Shown here: positions 53,005 through 61,776 of the stretch, one piece after another
How the letters are laid out: every line of letters begins with the position of its first letter
How positions within the stretch are numbered: position 1 is the stretch's first letter
Assembly: GCA_035577985.1 (NCBI GenBank)
Contig: DATJZY010000126.1
Coordinates: 62,001 to 126,000, forward strand
DNA length: 64,000 nt
Direction: 5' to 3'
Source of the DNA: Candidatus Eisenbacteria bacterium
GTDB lineage: Bacteria > Desulfobacterota > Binatia > DP-6
The notes under the pieces: generated by a model
What the model was told of the DNA's origin: nothing
The model's database searches: none
What the model saw: only the letters and a program-made list of their open reading frames with translations
Position numbers and translations under genes: made by a program

Positions 53005-53808
53005 ATGCCTTTCGTTCTCGTCGAGAAGCCACGGCCGCACGTCGGCGTGATCGTCATGAACCGGCCGGAGCGCATGAACGCGATGTCGTTCGATACCGTG
53101 GCGCCGCTCTACGAGGCGATCGACTTCGTCGGACGCGACAACGACACGTGGGTCGTCGTGCTGACCGGCGCCGGCAGGGGATTCTGCTCGGGGCTCGACC
53201 TGGAGGACCACGGCGTGCCGCCGGGCTGCGACGGCCTGCCGATGTCGCGCATCGCCATCCGGGCGATGGAATACATGTCGAACCTGGTCCCGGCGCTGCG
53301 CGCCATCCCGCAGCCGGTCCTCGCGGCGGTGAACGGTCCGGCGTATGGCGGCGGCCTCTGTCTCGCGCTCGGCGCGGACGTACGGATCGCCGGGACGTCG
53401 GCGTCGTTCCGGAGCGCCGGCATCACGAACGGGCTCACGGGGACCGAGCTCGGCGTCTCCTGGCTCCTGCCGCGCGCCATCGGTGCCGCGCACGCGTCGG
53501 ACGTGATCCTCACCGCGCGCGAGGTCGACGCCGCCGAGGCGCTCCGCCTGGGGCTGGTCTCCCGCGTCGTCGCCGACGATGCGCTGCGCGAGGCGGTGCT
53601 CGATCTCGCCTCCACCATGTGCGGCTACAGCCCGCACGGCCTCGCGATGACGAAGAAGGTGCTGTGGTCGAACCTGGAGACGGGCAGCCTCGAAGCCGCG
53701 ATCGATCTCGAGAACCGCAACCAGCTCCTCGTGCGCATGACGACCCAGAACCTGCAGGAGGCGATCACGGCCCGGAAGCAGAGGCGCCCGCCACGCTTCG
53801 AGGACTGA
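53005..53808 (+). CDS. Enoyl-CoA hydratase/isomerase family protein
   Basis: A 267-residue crotonase-fold enzyme: PHVGVIVMNRPERMNAMSFD, GRGFCSGLDLEDHGV (oxyanion hole), AVNGPAYGGGLCLALGADVRIAG, SAGITNGLTGTELGVSWLLPRAIG, ILTAREVDAAEALRLGLVSRVV, ALYRVAACD-like ending replaced by RKQRRPPRFED. The second catalytic acid (GITNGLTGTELG) is present as Glu. Annotated as FadB/enoyl-CoA hydratase-like. The HD gene follows 46 bp later. Confidence 0.9.
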   Translation: MPFVLVEKPRPHVGVIVMNRPERMNAMSFDTVAPLYEAIDFVGRDNDTWVVVLTGAGRGFCSGLDLEDHGVPPGCDGLPMSRIAIRAMEYMSNLVPALRAIPQPVLAAVNGPAYGGGLCLALGADVRIAGTSASFRSAGITNGLTGTELGVSWLLPRAIGAAHASDVILTAREVDAAEALRLGLVSRVVADDALREAVLDLASTMCGYSPHGLAMTKKVLWSNLETGSLEAAIDLENRNQLLVRMTTQNLQEAITARKQRRPPRFED

Positions 53809-53854
53809 CGCCGGCGGCCTTGTACCGGGTCGCCGCGTGCGACAGGAGGACGAC

Positions 53855-54442
53855 ATGAGCGACTCATCCCCCGCCCGGGCGCGGTTCGCGAGCATGGAGG
53901 CGAGCACCGCCGACGACTGGGCCGTCATCAGCTCGTACTTCCCGGGCTTCGCGCAGGGCTTGCCCGATCGGATCCTCTCGCACCTGCGTCTGCTCGGCGG
54001 TGACTTCGGCGGCTTCGCGGTCGATCGCCTGACGCACTCGCTGCAGACGGCGACGCTCGCGCACCGCGACGGCCGCGACGAGGAGTACGTCGTGTGCGCG
54101 CTCCTGCACGACATCGGCGACACGCTCGGCACCTACAACCACGCCGACATCGCCGCCGCGATCGTGAAGCCCTTCGTGTCGGCCGAGAACCATTGGATGG
54201 TCGAGAAGCACGCCGTCTTCCAGGGCTACTACTTCTTCCATCACATCGGCCTCGATCGGAACCTTCGCGACGCGTTCCGCGACCATCCCGGCTTCGAGCG
54301 CACCGCGGAGTTCTGCGCCAAGTACGACGGGCCCGCCTTCGACGCGCGCGGCGAGACCCTCCCACTGTCGTTCTTCGAGCCGATGGTGGGGCGCGTATTC
54401 GCCGCGCCCAAGCGATCGCTCTACGTGGAGGCTCCTGAATGA
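53855..54442 (+). CDS. HD domain phosphohydrolase-like protein
   Basis: A 195-residue HD protein: HSLQTATLAHRDGRDEEYVVCALLHDIGDTLGTYNHADIAA carries the H...HD pair (ALLHDIGD) and FFHHIGLDRNLRDAFRDHPGFER. Metal-dependent phosphohydrolase fold; exact substrate unknown. The ATG at 53855 has a CAGGAGG site 6 nt upstream and was preferred over an in-frame start 18 bp upstream. ATGA overlap with the next gene. Confidence 0.84.
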   Translation: MSDSSPARARFASMEASTADDWAVISSYFPGFAQGLPDRILSHLRLLGGDFGGFAVDRLTHSLQTATLAHRDGRDEEYVVCALLHDIGDTLGTYNHADIAAAIVKPFVSAENHWMVEKHAVFQGYYFFHHIGLDRNLRDAFRDHPGFERTAEFCAKYDGPAFDARGETLPLSFFEPMVGRVFAAPKRSLYVEAPE

Positions 54443-55167
54443 ACAGCACCATCACCGAGATCGCGCCGGACACGTACCGCATCTCGACGTTCCATCCCGG
54501 CTACAAGATGCAGTTCAACCAGTTCCTCGTGAAGGACGAGGAGCCGCTCCTGTTCCACACCGCCTTCCGGAAGATGTTCGACGTCACGCGCGAGGCGGTG
54601 GCGAAGGTCGTCGACCCGGCGAAGCTGCGCTGGATCGGCTTCAGCCACTTCGAGCCCGACGAGTGCGGGGCCTTGAATCAGTACCTCGACGTCGCGCCGC
54701 GCGCGCAGGCGGTGTGCAGCTTCGTCGGCAAGATCGTGATGCTGGATGACTACGCCGACCGCGAGCCGCGCGCCCTCGCCGACGGCGAGGTGCTGGCGAC
54801 GGGACGGCACCGCCTGCGCTTCCTCGCGACCCCGCAGGTGCCGCACGGCTGGGACGCGGGTCTCCTCTTCGACGAGACGGAGCGCACGCTCTTCTGCTCG
54901 GACCTCTTCTTCCACGCCGGCGATCCGGCGCCGACGGCGACCGACATCGTCGGTCCGGCGATGGAGTCGGTCGTGAGGGGACTCTCGGGTCCCATGGCGA
55001 AGGACATGCCGTACACGCCCTACACAGACGCGACGCTGCGCCGCCTCGCCGCCCTCGAGCCGCGCACGCTCGCCACCATGCACGGCTCGTCGTTCGCCGG
55101 CGACGGCGGCCGCGCCGTGCTGGACCTGGCGCGCGTGCTGGCGGACGCGCTCGGGAACGCGAAGTAG
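54439..55167 (+). CDS. Metallo-beta-lactamase-fold protein (flavodiiron/ODP-type)
   Basis: A 242-residue MBL protein. The metal motif reads SHFEPDECGALNQYL (HxExD, the flavodiiron type rather than HxHxDH), with further ligands in TPQVPHGWDAG, TLFCSDLFF and ATMHGSSFAGDGG. This is the diiron arrangement of flavodiiron protein/ODP sensors, yet there is no flavodoxin domain in the gene. May bind O2 or NO, or act as a diiron hydrolase/sensor. Coupled to the HD gene. Confidence 0.82.
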   Translation: MNSTITEIAPDTYRISTFHPGYKMQFNQFLVKDEEPLLFHTAFRKMFDVTREAVAKVVDPAKLRWIGFSHFEPDECGALNQYLDVAPRAQAVCSFVGKIVMLDDYADREPRALADGEVLATGRHRLRFLATPQVPHGWDAGLLFDETERTLFCSDLFFHAGDPAPTATDIVGPAMESVVRGLSGPMAKDMPYTPYTDATLRRLAALEPRTLATMHGSSFAGDGGRAVLDLARVLADALGNAK

Positions 55168-55168
55168 C

Positions 55169-55819
55169 TCAGGCGGCCGGCAGCGCCGGCGCGTCGCCGT
55201 CGACGCGCCGGCCGGTCCGCACGTCGAACCGGTAGCCGTGCCAGGGGCACGTGACGCAGCCGTCCTCGACGGCGGCGCCGTCGAGCGGTCCGCCCAGGTG
55301 CGGACACACCGACGAGAAGCGGACGGGCGCGCCGCCGACCACGGCCTCGCACGTCGTGCGCGCCAGTCGGCCGTCCACGAAGGCCTGCCGGCGGATCATC
55401 ATGGCCTCGTCCTGATCCCAGAGCAGCGTGTAGAGGCCGACGTAGAGGCGCCCGACGCTCTCGACGCTCGACGGCTTGACGCGGGGCAGGAGGAACTCGA
55501 CGTGGACGTTCGTCGCGTGGTCGGCGACCGGCGCGAGCGTCGTCACGATGTCGCTGCCCGTGCCCGGGCCGTCCACCGTGCGGCTGTGATAGACGAGGTT
55601 CGCGCGGTCGATGGCGACGTCGATCACGAAGGGCGTCGGATCGCCGCGCACCGACAGCTCGGCGCGGAAGCCGCCGGACGACTCGTCCAGCAACCGGACG
55701 TGCCCGAACGACTCGCGGTGGAGCCACGGCAGGTGCTCCCAGTCGAGCACGTTCTCCCAGATGCGCTCGAGGGAGGCACGGATCGTGCGATCGTAGACGG
55801 CGACCCTGGTCGGCGACAT
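55169..55819 (-). CDS. SRPBCC-Rieske [2Fe-2S] protein with reversed domain order
   Basis: A 216-residue protein with an N-terminal SRPBCC/START-like hydrophobic-cavity domain (1-150; TIRASLERIWENVLDWEHLPWLHRES) and a C-terminal Rieske cluster (SSVCPHLGGPLDGAAVEDG, CVTCPWHGYRFD; CxH...CxxH). Ring-hydroxylating oxygenases have the opposite order (Rieske first) plus a mononuclear-iron site, not seen here, so this is probably an electron-carrying or ligand-binding protein. Convergent with the MBL gene; divergent from the hydrolase. Confidence 0.85.
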   Translation of the reverse strand: MSPTRVAVYDRTIRASLERIWENVLDWEHLPWLHRESFGHVRLLDESSGGFRAELSVRGDPTPFVIDVAIDRANLVYHSRTVDGPGTGSDIVTTLAPVADHATNVHVEFLLPRVKPSSVESVGRLYVGLYTLLWDQDEAMMIRRQAFVDGRLARTTCEAVVGGAPVRFSSVCPHLGGPLDGAAVEDGCVTCPWHGYRFDVRTGRRVDGDAPALPAA

Positions 55820-55858
55820 CGCCAGGTCTGCCTACGTCGCGGACGCGCTTGGCGTCAA
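55820..55858 (-). promoter_or_regulatory. TTGACG-N18-TAGGCA promoter, 9 nt from ATG
   Basis: On the minus strand: TTGACG (55858-55853), 18-bp spacer, TAGGCA (55834-55829), 9 nt, ATG at 55819. Drives the SRPBCC-Rieske gene. Confidence 0.5.
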
Positions 55859-55886
55859 CCGGAACGCGTGCGATGAAGGCGGCCGC

Positions 55887-56840
55887 ATGACCGCGTTCAC
55901 GAACGAGATCGTCGAGTCGAACGGCATCCGCATGGCGGTGCGCGACGAGGGGCAGGGGCCGGCCGTCGTCCTCTGCCACGGCTTTCCCGAGCTCGCCTAC
56001 TCGTGGCGCCACCAGATCGCGGCCCTCGCGGCCGCGGGCTTTCGCGCCATCGCCCCCGACCAGCGCGGGTACGGCGGCACCGATCGCCCGGCCGACGTCG
56101 CCGCCTACGACATCCATCATCTGACCGGCGATCTCGTCGGCCTCCTCGACGCCCTCGGCATCGAGCGGGCCGTGTTCGCCGGGCACGACTGGGGCGGCCT
56201 CGTCGTGTGGATGATGCCACTGCTGCATCCGACCCGGACGGCGGGCGTGATCGGCGTCAACACGCCGTACTTCCCGCGCTCGTTCATGGCACCCGTTGAG
56301 CTGATGCGGCAGGCGTTCGGCGACAACCACTACATCGTGCACTTCCAGCAGCCGGGCGTCGCCGATGCCGCCCTCGCGCGCGACGTGCGCAAGGTATTCA
56401 CCGCGCTCGGACGCCGCGGCGTGCCCATCGCCGAGGTCGAGGCCGCGATCGTGGCGGCGGGCGGCATGCGCAACCTGGTGGACGTGATCGAGCAGGGCCC
56501 GACGCTCGGCGAGCCGCTCTTCTCCGAGGAGGACCTGGACACGTACGTGCGGACGTTCGAGCGCACCGGCTTCACCGGCGGCATCAACTGGTATCGCAAC
56601 ATGGACCGGAACTGGGCGACCACCCCGCAGCTCGACGGCGCGCGCATCGAGGTGCCGTCGCTCATGGTGACGGCCGAATGGGATCCGGTGCTGCGCGCCG
56701 AGATGGCCGAGCCCATGCGCGCGTCGGTCGCCGATCTCGAGATCCACATGATCCGCGCCTGCGGCCACTGGACGCAGCAGGAGCGGCCCGACGAGCTGAG
56801 CCGCATCATGGTCGACTGGCTGCGCCGCCGATTCGCATGA
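55887..56840 (+). CDS. Alpha/beta hydrolase (epoxide hydrolase-like)
   Basis: A 317-residue hydrolase. Motifs are VVLCHGFPELAYSWRHQI (HGFPE, oxyanion region), GHDWGGLVVWM with the nucleophilic Asp (HDWGG), RGYGGTDRP, and a C-terminal catalytic His in RACGHWTQQERPDEL. The Asp nucleophile and the NWYRNMDRNW segment with Tyr are typical of soluble epoxide hydrolases and haloalkane-type enzymes. Stop overlaps the SUI1 start (ATGA). Confidence 0.9.
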   Translation: MTAFTNEIVESNGIRMAVRDEGQGPAVVLCHGFPELAYSWRHQIAALAAAGFRAIAPDQRGYGGTDRPADVAAYDIHHLTGDLVGLLDALGIERAVFAGHDWGGLVVWMMPLLHPTRTAGVIGVNTPYFPRSFMAPVELMRQAFGDNHYIVHFQQPGVADAALARDVRKVFTALGRRGVPIAEVEAAIVAAGGMRNLVDVIEQGPTLGEPLFSEEDLDTYVRTFERTGFTGGINWYRNMDRNWATTPQLDGARIEVPSLMVTAEWDPVLRAEMAEPMRASVADLEIHMIRACGHWTQQERPDELSRIMVDWLRRRFA

Positions 56841-57181
56841 GCAAGCTCGGCGATCTCCTGCGAGACAGGGGCGTGACGGTCGGTGACCCGCCTCCCGCTC
56901 CGCCGGCCGCGCCGGCAGCCGAGCAGATCGACTTCGGTGGCGCCCAGAAGATCGTGCTCCGCCGTGAGAAGAAGGGGCGCGGCGGCAAGACGGCGACGGT
57001 GGTCGAGGGCATCCGGGTGTCGCCGTCGGCGCTCGAGCGGATCGCACGCGATCTCCGGCGCGCGCTCGGCTGCGGCGCCACGGTCGAGGGCAGCACGATC
57101 GTCGTGCAGGGCGACATGGCGGCGCGCATCGAGCCGTGGCTCGCCGCCCGCGGCGCGAAGAAGATCGTGATCGGGAGCTGA
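56837..57181 (+). CDS. SUI1/eIF1-like translation factor (YciH family)
   Basis: A 114-residue protein. Residues about 35-114 are a SUI1 domain (KKGRGGKTATVVEGI, LRRALGCGATVEGSTIVVQGD, WLAARGAKKIVIGS) as in bacterial YciH, which affects start-codon fidelity; the N-terminus is Pro/Ala-rich. ATG overlaps the hydrolase stop. It fits a genome where leaderless starts appear common, since eIF1-like factors act in start selection; that link is inference. Confidence 0.88.
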   Translation: MSKLGDLLRDRGVTVGDPPPAPPAAPAAEQIDFGGAQKIVLRREKKGRGGKTATVVEGIRVSPSALERIARDLRRALGCGATVEGSTIVVQGDMAARIEPWLAARGAKKIVIGS

Positions 57182-57184
57182 GGG

Positions 57185-58696
57185 CTACGCCGGTCGCTGC
57201 GCGCGACCGCGGCGGCCGACGGCGACGTGGAACATGACGCTCTTGCCGGCGGCGTGCGGCGAGAAGAACGACGTGACGTCGTCGTCGAAGAACGTGAGGC
57301 CGGTCGCGCCCAGCCCGAGCGCATACGCCGCCAGGTACGTGCGACCGCCGGCGATCGCCGCCTCGAGCTGCGCCACGCGATAGCCACGATCGCCGAGGCG
57401 CGCGAAGACCGCGTGCAGGTCGACGAGCCAGTACAGGGACGCTGCGGCGTCGGCGGGAAGATCCTGGCCGAGGCCGAGGAAGCCGGCCTCCCGGCGAAAG
57501 TCCCCGCGGCGAAGCAGCTCCATTGCCGATCCATCCGCAGCGACGGCGTAGGCGCCCGCCTCGAGGCCGTCGACCGCGTTCACGATCGCATAGCACGCGG
57601 GCGGCGCATGGACGTCGAGCGGCGCCGAGCGACTCGACGCATGGAGGACGGTCGCGAGCGCCTCCATGGGAATCGGCGCGAGCGGGAAACGGCGCGTGGA
57701 CCCGCGGCGCAGAATCACGGCTTCGATCGGCTCCGGGACGACCGACGCCGCAAGCGGCGCGAGCGCGATCGCACCCCGATGCGAATCGATCGCCGGCGTC
57801 CCCGCCGCCCGCCAGGCCCGCACGGCGTCGGGGGCCGGCAGGCTCGACGCATCGTGCGCCGCGCGCAGGATCGGATATTCGATCTCCTCGGGCGATAGTG
57901 GGAGCGTCGCGAGGTCGAGACGCGCGAGCGCTGGGGGATCCGGCGGCGTCGTACCGCCGGACCCGAGCGCGATCACCGCGAGCGGGACCTCACGCGCCGG
58001 GTCCAGCTCGAGGAGCTGCGTCACCGCCTCGTCGACGAAGCCCGTGACCACCTCGGCGGGTATCCCGAGCGCCGCGGCCGCGGCGAGCAGGTTCGCCACC
58101 AGCGTGCCAGCGTCCCAGAACGCGTGCCGGTAGGTGCGCGTCCGGTACTTCCACGCGTTGCGCCAGAAGGTGCTGGTGAGGACGAGAAGGGTGGGCGCCG
58201 CGATCACGTGCGGCTCGTCGGCGGTCGCACGTGCGAGACGGCCGCGCTGATCGCCGTCGCGCAGGCGCCGCAGCGCGAAGTCGTGCGGCCCGAAGTGATA
58301 GACGCCGGCCGCGAGGTCGCCCAGGTCCCCGCATGCGACGTAGACGTCCACGTGGTAGAGCGCGCCCGTGCACGCCGCGGCACGGTAGAAGACCTCACCG
58401 CCGGGATGCGTCCGCCGGCGCACGACGCCGGCGCTGAAGTAGAGAAGGTGCGCCAGGCGGGCCAGGTCGAGCGAGGTCGCGACCGGTGCCGGCACGCCGG
58501 CGATCGCGTCGAGCGCCGGCCGCTGCGAGCCGGGCAGCTCCGTCGGAAGCGGGATCGTGTCGAGGTCCGGGTAGACTTTGAAGGGGCGAGGTTGGTTATC
58601 CCAATCGAGGTAGTGCGGCTGTGCTCGCAGGCTGGCGACCGAATGCTTGCTGCGCTCGTGGTAGTCGCGGAGCGTCGTGCCGTCGTCGTTCGGCAT
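57185..58696 (-). CDS. SagB-type/nitroreductase family oxidoreductase (ThcOx-like, two domains)
   Basis: A 503-residue protein. N-terminus LRDYHERSKHSVASLRAQPH, then LDWDNQPRPFKVYP, is typical of SagB/ThcOx family dehydrogenases. Two nitroreductase-type domains follow: about 70-270 (AACTGALYHVDVYVACGDL) and about 300-500 (RRGSTRRFPLAPIPMEALATVLHAS, RTYLAAYALGLGATGLTFFDDDV). FMN-binding is likely. No azole-peptide precursor, cyclodehydratase (YcaO) or other TOMM gene is nearby. A TAGAGG box lies 6 nt upstream of the ATG. Confidence 0.84.
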   Translation of the reverse strand: MPNDDGTTLRDYHERSKHSVASLRAQPHYLDWDNQPRPFKVYPDLDTIPLPTELPGSQRPALDAIAGVPAPVATSLDLARLAHLLYFSAGVVRRRTHPGGEVFYRAAACTGALYHVDVYVACGDLGDLAAGVYHFGPHDFALRRLRDGDQRGRLARATADEPHVIAAPTLLVLTSTFWRNAWKYRTRTYRHAFWDAGTLVANLLAAAAALGIPAEVVTGFVDEAVTQLLELDPAREVPLAVIALGSGGTTPPDPPALARLDLATLPLSPEEIEYPILRAAHDASSLPAPDAVRAWRAAGTPAIDSHRGAIALAPLAASVVPEPIEAVILRRGSTRRFPLAPIPMEALATVLHASSRSAPLDVHAPPACYAIVNAVDGLEAGAYAVAADGSAMELLRRGDFRREAGFLGLGQDLPADAAASLYWLVDLHAVFARLGDRGYRVAQLEAAIAGGRTYLAAYALGLGATGLTFFDDDVTSFFSPHAAGKSVMFHVAVGRRGRAQRPA

Positions 58697-58952
58697 GACC
58701 GACCTCTATCACCGATGCGCGACGACGACACGGCGCGGCGGTGAAGTTCGACGCAGAAACCACTGGTCGCGCGCTCACCGCATCTGGTATGCCTTCCTCA
58801 CCGGAGGGGGTCCGATGCAGCAGCGCCGCAGCGACCGCAGTCGCGCACCGCCGTCGTGCGGATGGTGAGCCCGACGTGGCGCGCCGCGTCCCGTGGACCG
58901 AGCGGCGCGCATCTCGAGGTACGGCCTCCTACCACCTCACGGGAGGACTCCC

Positions 58953-60254
58953 ATGCGACACGAGCAGACGGCCCCGTACCGTCGACCGAAGAGATTCCGG
59001 AGCCGTCGTGGATTCGCGCTCTACGAGACCCTGCTCGCGCTCTCGTTCCTGGTCGGGACCCTGATCGCCGTCTCGGCCACGCCGCCCGCACACGCCGTCA
59101 CGTGCGGCAACGGCACGGTCGAGACGGGAGAGGACTGCGATCCGCCCGGAAGCCAGTGCGTCGGCGGTTCGCCCTCGGGCGTGTTCACGTGTGCGATCGA
59201 TTGCCAGTGCACGTGCGGCAACGGCGTCGTCGATCCGGGCGAGCAGTGCGATGCGAGCTCGCCGAGCGGCGCGCTGTGTCTCGCCGGTCCGTGCACGAAC
59301 ACGTGCGCCTGCCCGACGACGACCACGACCACCTCGACGAGCACGATCACCACGTCCAGCTCCACGACCACCTCGACCAGCACCACCACGTCGACGACCG
59401 TGATCCAGGACCCGGACCACTACCAGTGCTACGAGGCGAAGCCGAAGTTCTTCGCGCCGAGGACCGTGACCGTGCAGGACCAGTTCGGGACGCTCTCCGC
59501 GACGATTCGCTTCCCGCACCGGCTCTGCAACCCGGTCAACAAGAACAACGAGGGGATCATCGATCCCACCGAGCATCTGACCGGCTACAAGGCGAAGGCA
59601 GCGTTCAGCAAGCGGCTCGGCCAGGTCGTCGTCGATCAGTTCGGACAGCTGACCCTCGACGTGACCCGCCCGGTCCTCCTCATGCTGCCGACGTCGAAGG
59701 ACGGCGTCGCGGCGGTTCCGCCGCCGGTCGACCACTTCATGTGCTACAAGGTGCGGAAGACGCGAGGGGCACCGAAGTTCACGCCCGTCACGGTGAACGT
59801 CGCCGATCAGTTCCAGACGGTCACCGAGACCTTGCTCAAGCCAGTGCACCTCTGCGCGCCAGCGAGCAAGAACAACGAGAATCCCGACGCGCCGAACCAC
59901 ACCGGGCATCTCCTCTGCTACAAATCCAAGTCCGCGATCGCGTTCGGCACCGAGGCGCACAACATCGCCAACCAGTTCGGCCTCGATCAGCTCACGATCA
60001 TCCACCGCCGTGAGCTGTGCGTTCCGGCGCTGAAGAACCCGCCGCCGACCACCACCAGCACGTCGACGAGCACGACGTCCACGAGCACGTCGACCAGCAC
60101 CAGCACCTCGACCACGACCAGCACGGTGACCACGACCAGCACCGTGACCACCACGGTCACACCCACGACCACGACCTCGACCACGACGTCGACGACGCTC
60201 TACGGCTCGCCGAGCCGCGCGTTCGTCGATCGCGTCGCTTCGCTCCTCGACTGA
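58953..60254 (+). CDS. Secreted Cys-repeat/DUF7450-type protein with Thr/Ser-rich linkers
   Basis: A 433-residue exported protein: leader FALYETLLALSFLVGTLIAV, two DUF4215-like Cys repeats (CGNGTVETGEDCDPPGSQC, CGNGVVDPGEQCDAS), a Thr/Ser linker, then three related ~60-residue repeats (DHYQCYEAKP, DHFMCYKVRK, GHLLCYKSK, with LCNPVNKN/LCAPASKN/LCVPALKN ends), then a ~60-residue Thr/Ser tail and the end LYGSPSRAFVDRVASLLD. Strong GGAGG site at the ATG 58953. Such proteins are common in Binatota-like genomes. Function unknown, probably cell surface. Confidence 0.85.
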   Translation: MRHEQTAPYRRPKRFRSRRGFALYETLLALSFLVGTLIAVSATPPAHAVTCGNGTVETGEDCDPPGSQCVGGSPSGVFTCAIDCQCTCGNGVVDPGEQCDASSPSGALCLAGPCTNTCACPTTTTTTSTSTITTSSSTTTSTSTTTSTTVIQDPDHYQCYEAKPKFFAPRTVTVQDQFGTLSATIRFPHRLCNPVNKNNEGIIDPTEHLTGYKAKAAFSKRLGQVVVDQFGQLTLDVTRPVLLMLPTSKDGVAAVPPPVDHFMCYKVRKTRGAPKFTPVTVNVADQFQTVTETLLKPVHLCAPASKNNENPDAPNHTGHLLCYKSKSAIAFGTEAHNIANQFGLDQLTIIHRRELCVPALKNPPPTTTSTSTSTTSTSTSTSTSTSTTTSTVTTTSTVTTTVTPTTTTSTTTSTTLYGSPSRAFVDRVASLLD

Positions 60255-60267
60255 GGCGCCGCGCGTT

Positions 60268-60299
60268 CGGGGGGTGCGGGCATGGGCCCGCACCCCCCG
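60268..60299. terminator. Strong GC hairpin terminator
   Basis: CGGGGGGTGCGGGC-ATGG-GCCCGCACCCCCCG: a perfect 14-bp stem with a 4-nt loop, 14 bp after the stop of the secreted-protein gene. A weak T-rich stretch follows (CGTCGTT). Confidence 0.7.
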
Positions 60300-60317
60300 G
60301 CGTCGTTGCGAGCGCTC

Positions 60318-60346
60318 TTGTCACGAACGCGCCGGCCCCATAGAAG
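60318..60346 (+). promoter_or_regulatory. TTGTCA-N17-TAGAAG promoter for the thiolase gene
   Basis: -35 TTGTCA (60318-60323), 17-bp spacer, -10 TAGAAG (60341-60346), followed by a ~50-nt leader with the hairpin CGCGGCCG-GA-CGGCCGCG (60368-60385) and an AAGGAG ribosome-binding site before the ATG at 60402. Confidence 0.55.
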
Positions 60347-60401
60347 ATGTGAGTTTGCCACTCACCCGCGGCCGGACGGCCGCGCAGAAGGAGCGCTCTA
60401 C

Positions 60402-61598
60402 ATGGGTCGGAAGGTGTTCGTCGTCGGCGTCGGCATGACCAAGTTCGAGAAGCCGTTCTCGAAGGCCTGGGACTACCCGGACATGGCGAAGGAGGCCGGC
60501 GAGAAGGCGCTCGCCGATGCAGGCATCCCGTATTCGGAGATCCAGCAGGCCGCCGTCGGCTACTGCTACGGCGACTCGACCGCCGGCCAGCGTGCGGTCT
60601 ACCAGCTCGGCTGCACCGGCATCCCGGTCTACAACGTCAACAACAACTGCTCGACCGGCTCGACGGCGCTCTTCATGGCCAAGCAGTTCGTCGAGGGTGG
60701 CCTCGCCGACTGCGTGCTCGCGCTCGGGTTCGAGAAGATGGAGAAGGGCTCGCTCGGCGCCAAGTTCATGGATCGCACCAACCCCATGGACAAGCAGCTC
60801 CAGGTGATGGTCGACCTCCGCGGCTTCGAGACGGCGCCGCCCACGGCGCAGTTCTTCGGCAACGCCGGTCGCGAGCACATGGAGAAGTACGGCACGCGCC
60901 CCGAGGCCTTCGCCAAGATCGGTCACAAGAACCACAAGCACTCGGTGAACAACCCGTATTCGCAGTTCCAGCAGGAGTACACGCTCGACGACATCCTGAA
61001 GGCGCCCATGGTGTTCGACCCGCTGACGAAGCTCCAGTGCTGCCCGACCTCGGACGGCGCCGGCGCGGCGATCCTCGCGAGCGAGGACTTCGTCAAGAAG
61101 CACAACCTGCAGAAGCAGGCGGTCGAGATCGCCGGCATGGCCATGACGACGGACTTCTCGAGCACGTTCGACGCGAAGAGCTGCATCAAGCTGATCGGCC
61201 AGGACATGACCGCCGCCGCGGCGCGCAAGGTCTACGAGCAGTCGGGCCTCGGGCCCGAGAACGTCGACGTGATCGAGCTGCACGACTGCTTCTCGACCAA
61301 CGAGCTCGTGACCTACGAGGGCCTCGGGCTGTGTCCGGAGGGCAAGGGCGGCGAGCTCATCGAGTCGGGCGCCGTCACGTATGGCGGCAAGTGGGTCGTG
61401 AACCCGTCCGGCGGTCTCATCTCGAAGGGCCACCCGCTCGGCGCCACCGGGCTCGCGCAGTGCGCGGAGCTCAACTGGCAGCTACGCGGCGAGGCCGAGA
61501 AACGCCAGGTGAAGGGCGCGAAGGTCGCGCTGCAGCACAACCTGGGTCTCGGCGGTGCGGCGGTCGTGACGATGTACCGCAAGCCCGACGCGGCCTGA
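60402..61598 (+). CDS. SCPx-type thiolase (lipid-transfer/acetyl-CoA C-acyltransferase)
   Basis: A 398-residue thiolase. Catalytic triad is complete: nucleophilic Cys in [10 protein letters not shown], His in [10 protein letters not shown] and the second Cys/His motif [12 protein letters not shown]-terminus [17 protein letters not shown]. It differs from FadA-type thiolases and matches the peroxisomal SCPx branch used for branched chains or sterol side chains. Single gene without a DUF35 partner. Codon use matches the neighbours but contains fewer rare codons, suggesting good expression. Confidence 0.93.
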   Translation: MGRKVFVVGVGMTKFEKPFSKAWDYPDMAKEAGEKALADAGIPYSEIQQAAVGYCYGDSTAGQRAVYQLGCTGIPVYNVNNNCSTGSTALFMAKQFVEGGLADCVLALGFEKMEKGSLGAKFMDRTNPMDKQLQVMVDLRGFETAPPTAQFFGNAGREHMEKYGTRPEAFAKIGHKNHKHSVNNPYSQFQQEYTLDDILKAPMVFDPLTKLQCCPTSDGAGAAILASEDFVKKHNLQKQAVEIAGMAMTTDFSSTFDAKSCIKLIGQDMTAAAARKVYEQSGLGPENVDVIELHDCFSTNELVTYEGLGLCPEGKGGELIESGAVTYGGKWVVNPSGGLISKGHPLGATGLAQCAELNWQLRGEAEKRQVKGAKVALQHNLGLGGAAVVTMYRKPDAA

Positions 61599-61748
61599 CG
61601 CCGCGGCGCCTCGTCGACCACGGGGTCGCTCCTCGAGCGTCACGAGCACGTCGTGACCATCGATCGGGTACTGGAACCGGTCGTTCGGGAGTTTGAGCGC
61701 CTCGAGGTCGAGCAGCAGGGTCTGGTTCACGATCGCGAAGCTGGTCAT
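61482..61748 (-). CDS. Possible short ORF or gene fragment
   Basis: Frame [20 protein letters not shown] followed by [22 protein letters not shown] reads like a genuine protein start with normal codon use (61748 down to about 61620), but then runs antisense into the 3' end of the thiolase gene and ends at 61482 with low-complexity sequence. Either a small convergent gene or the leftover 5' part of a larger one. Overlapping the thiolase for its last ~115 bp argues against a full functional gene. Confidence 0.3.
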   Translation of the reverse strand: MTSFAIVNQTLLLDLEALKLPNDRFQYPIDGHDVLVTLEERPRGRRGAAASGRVGLAVHRHDRRTAETQVVLQRDLRALHLAFLGLAA

Positions 61749-61776
61749 GCCCTGAGATGCCGTCCGGCCGCGGCCG

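Noticed and set aside
60050-60200. Direct repeats of CACGTCGACGAGC-like units as a CRISPR array
   Set aside because: Units are short codon repeats for Thr/Ser inside a coding frame; no cas genes in the window.
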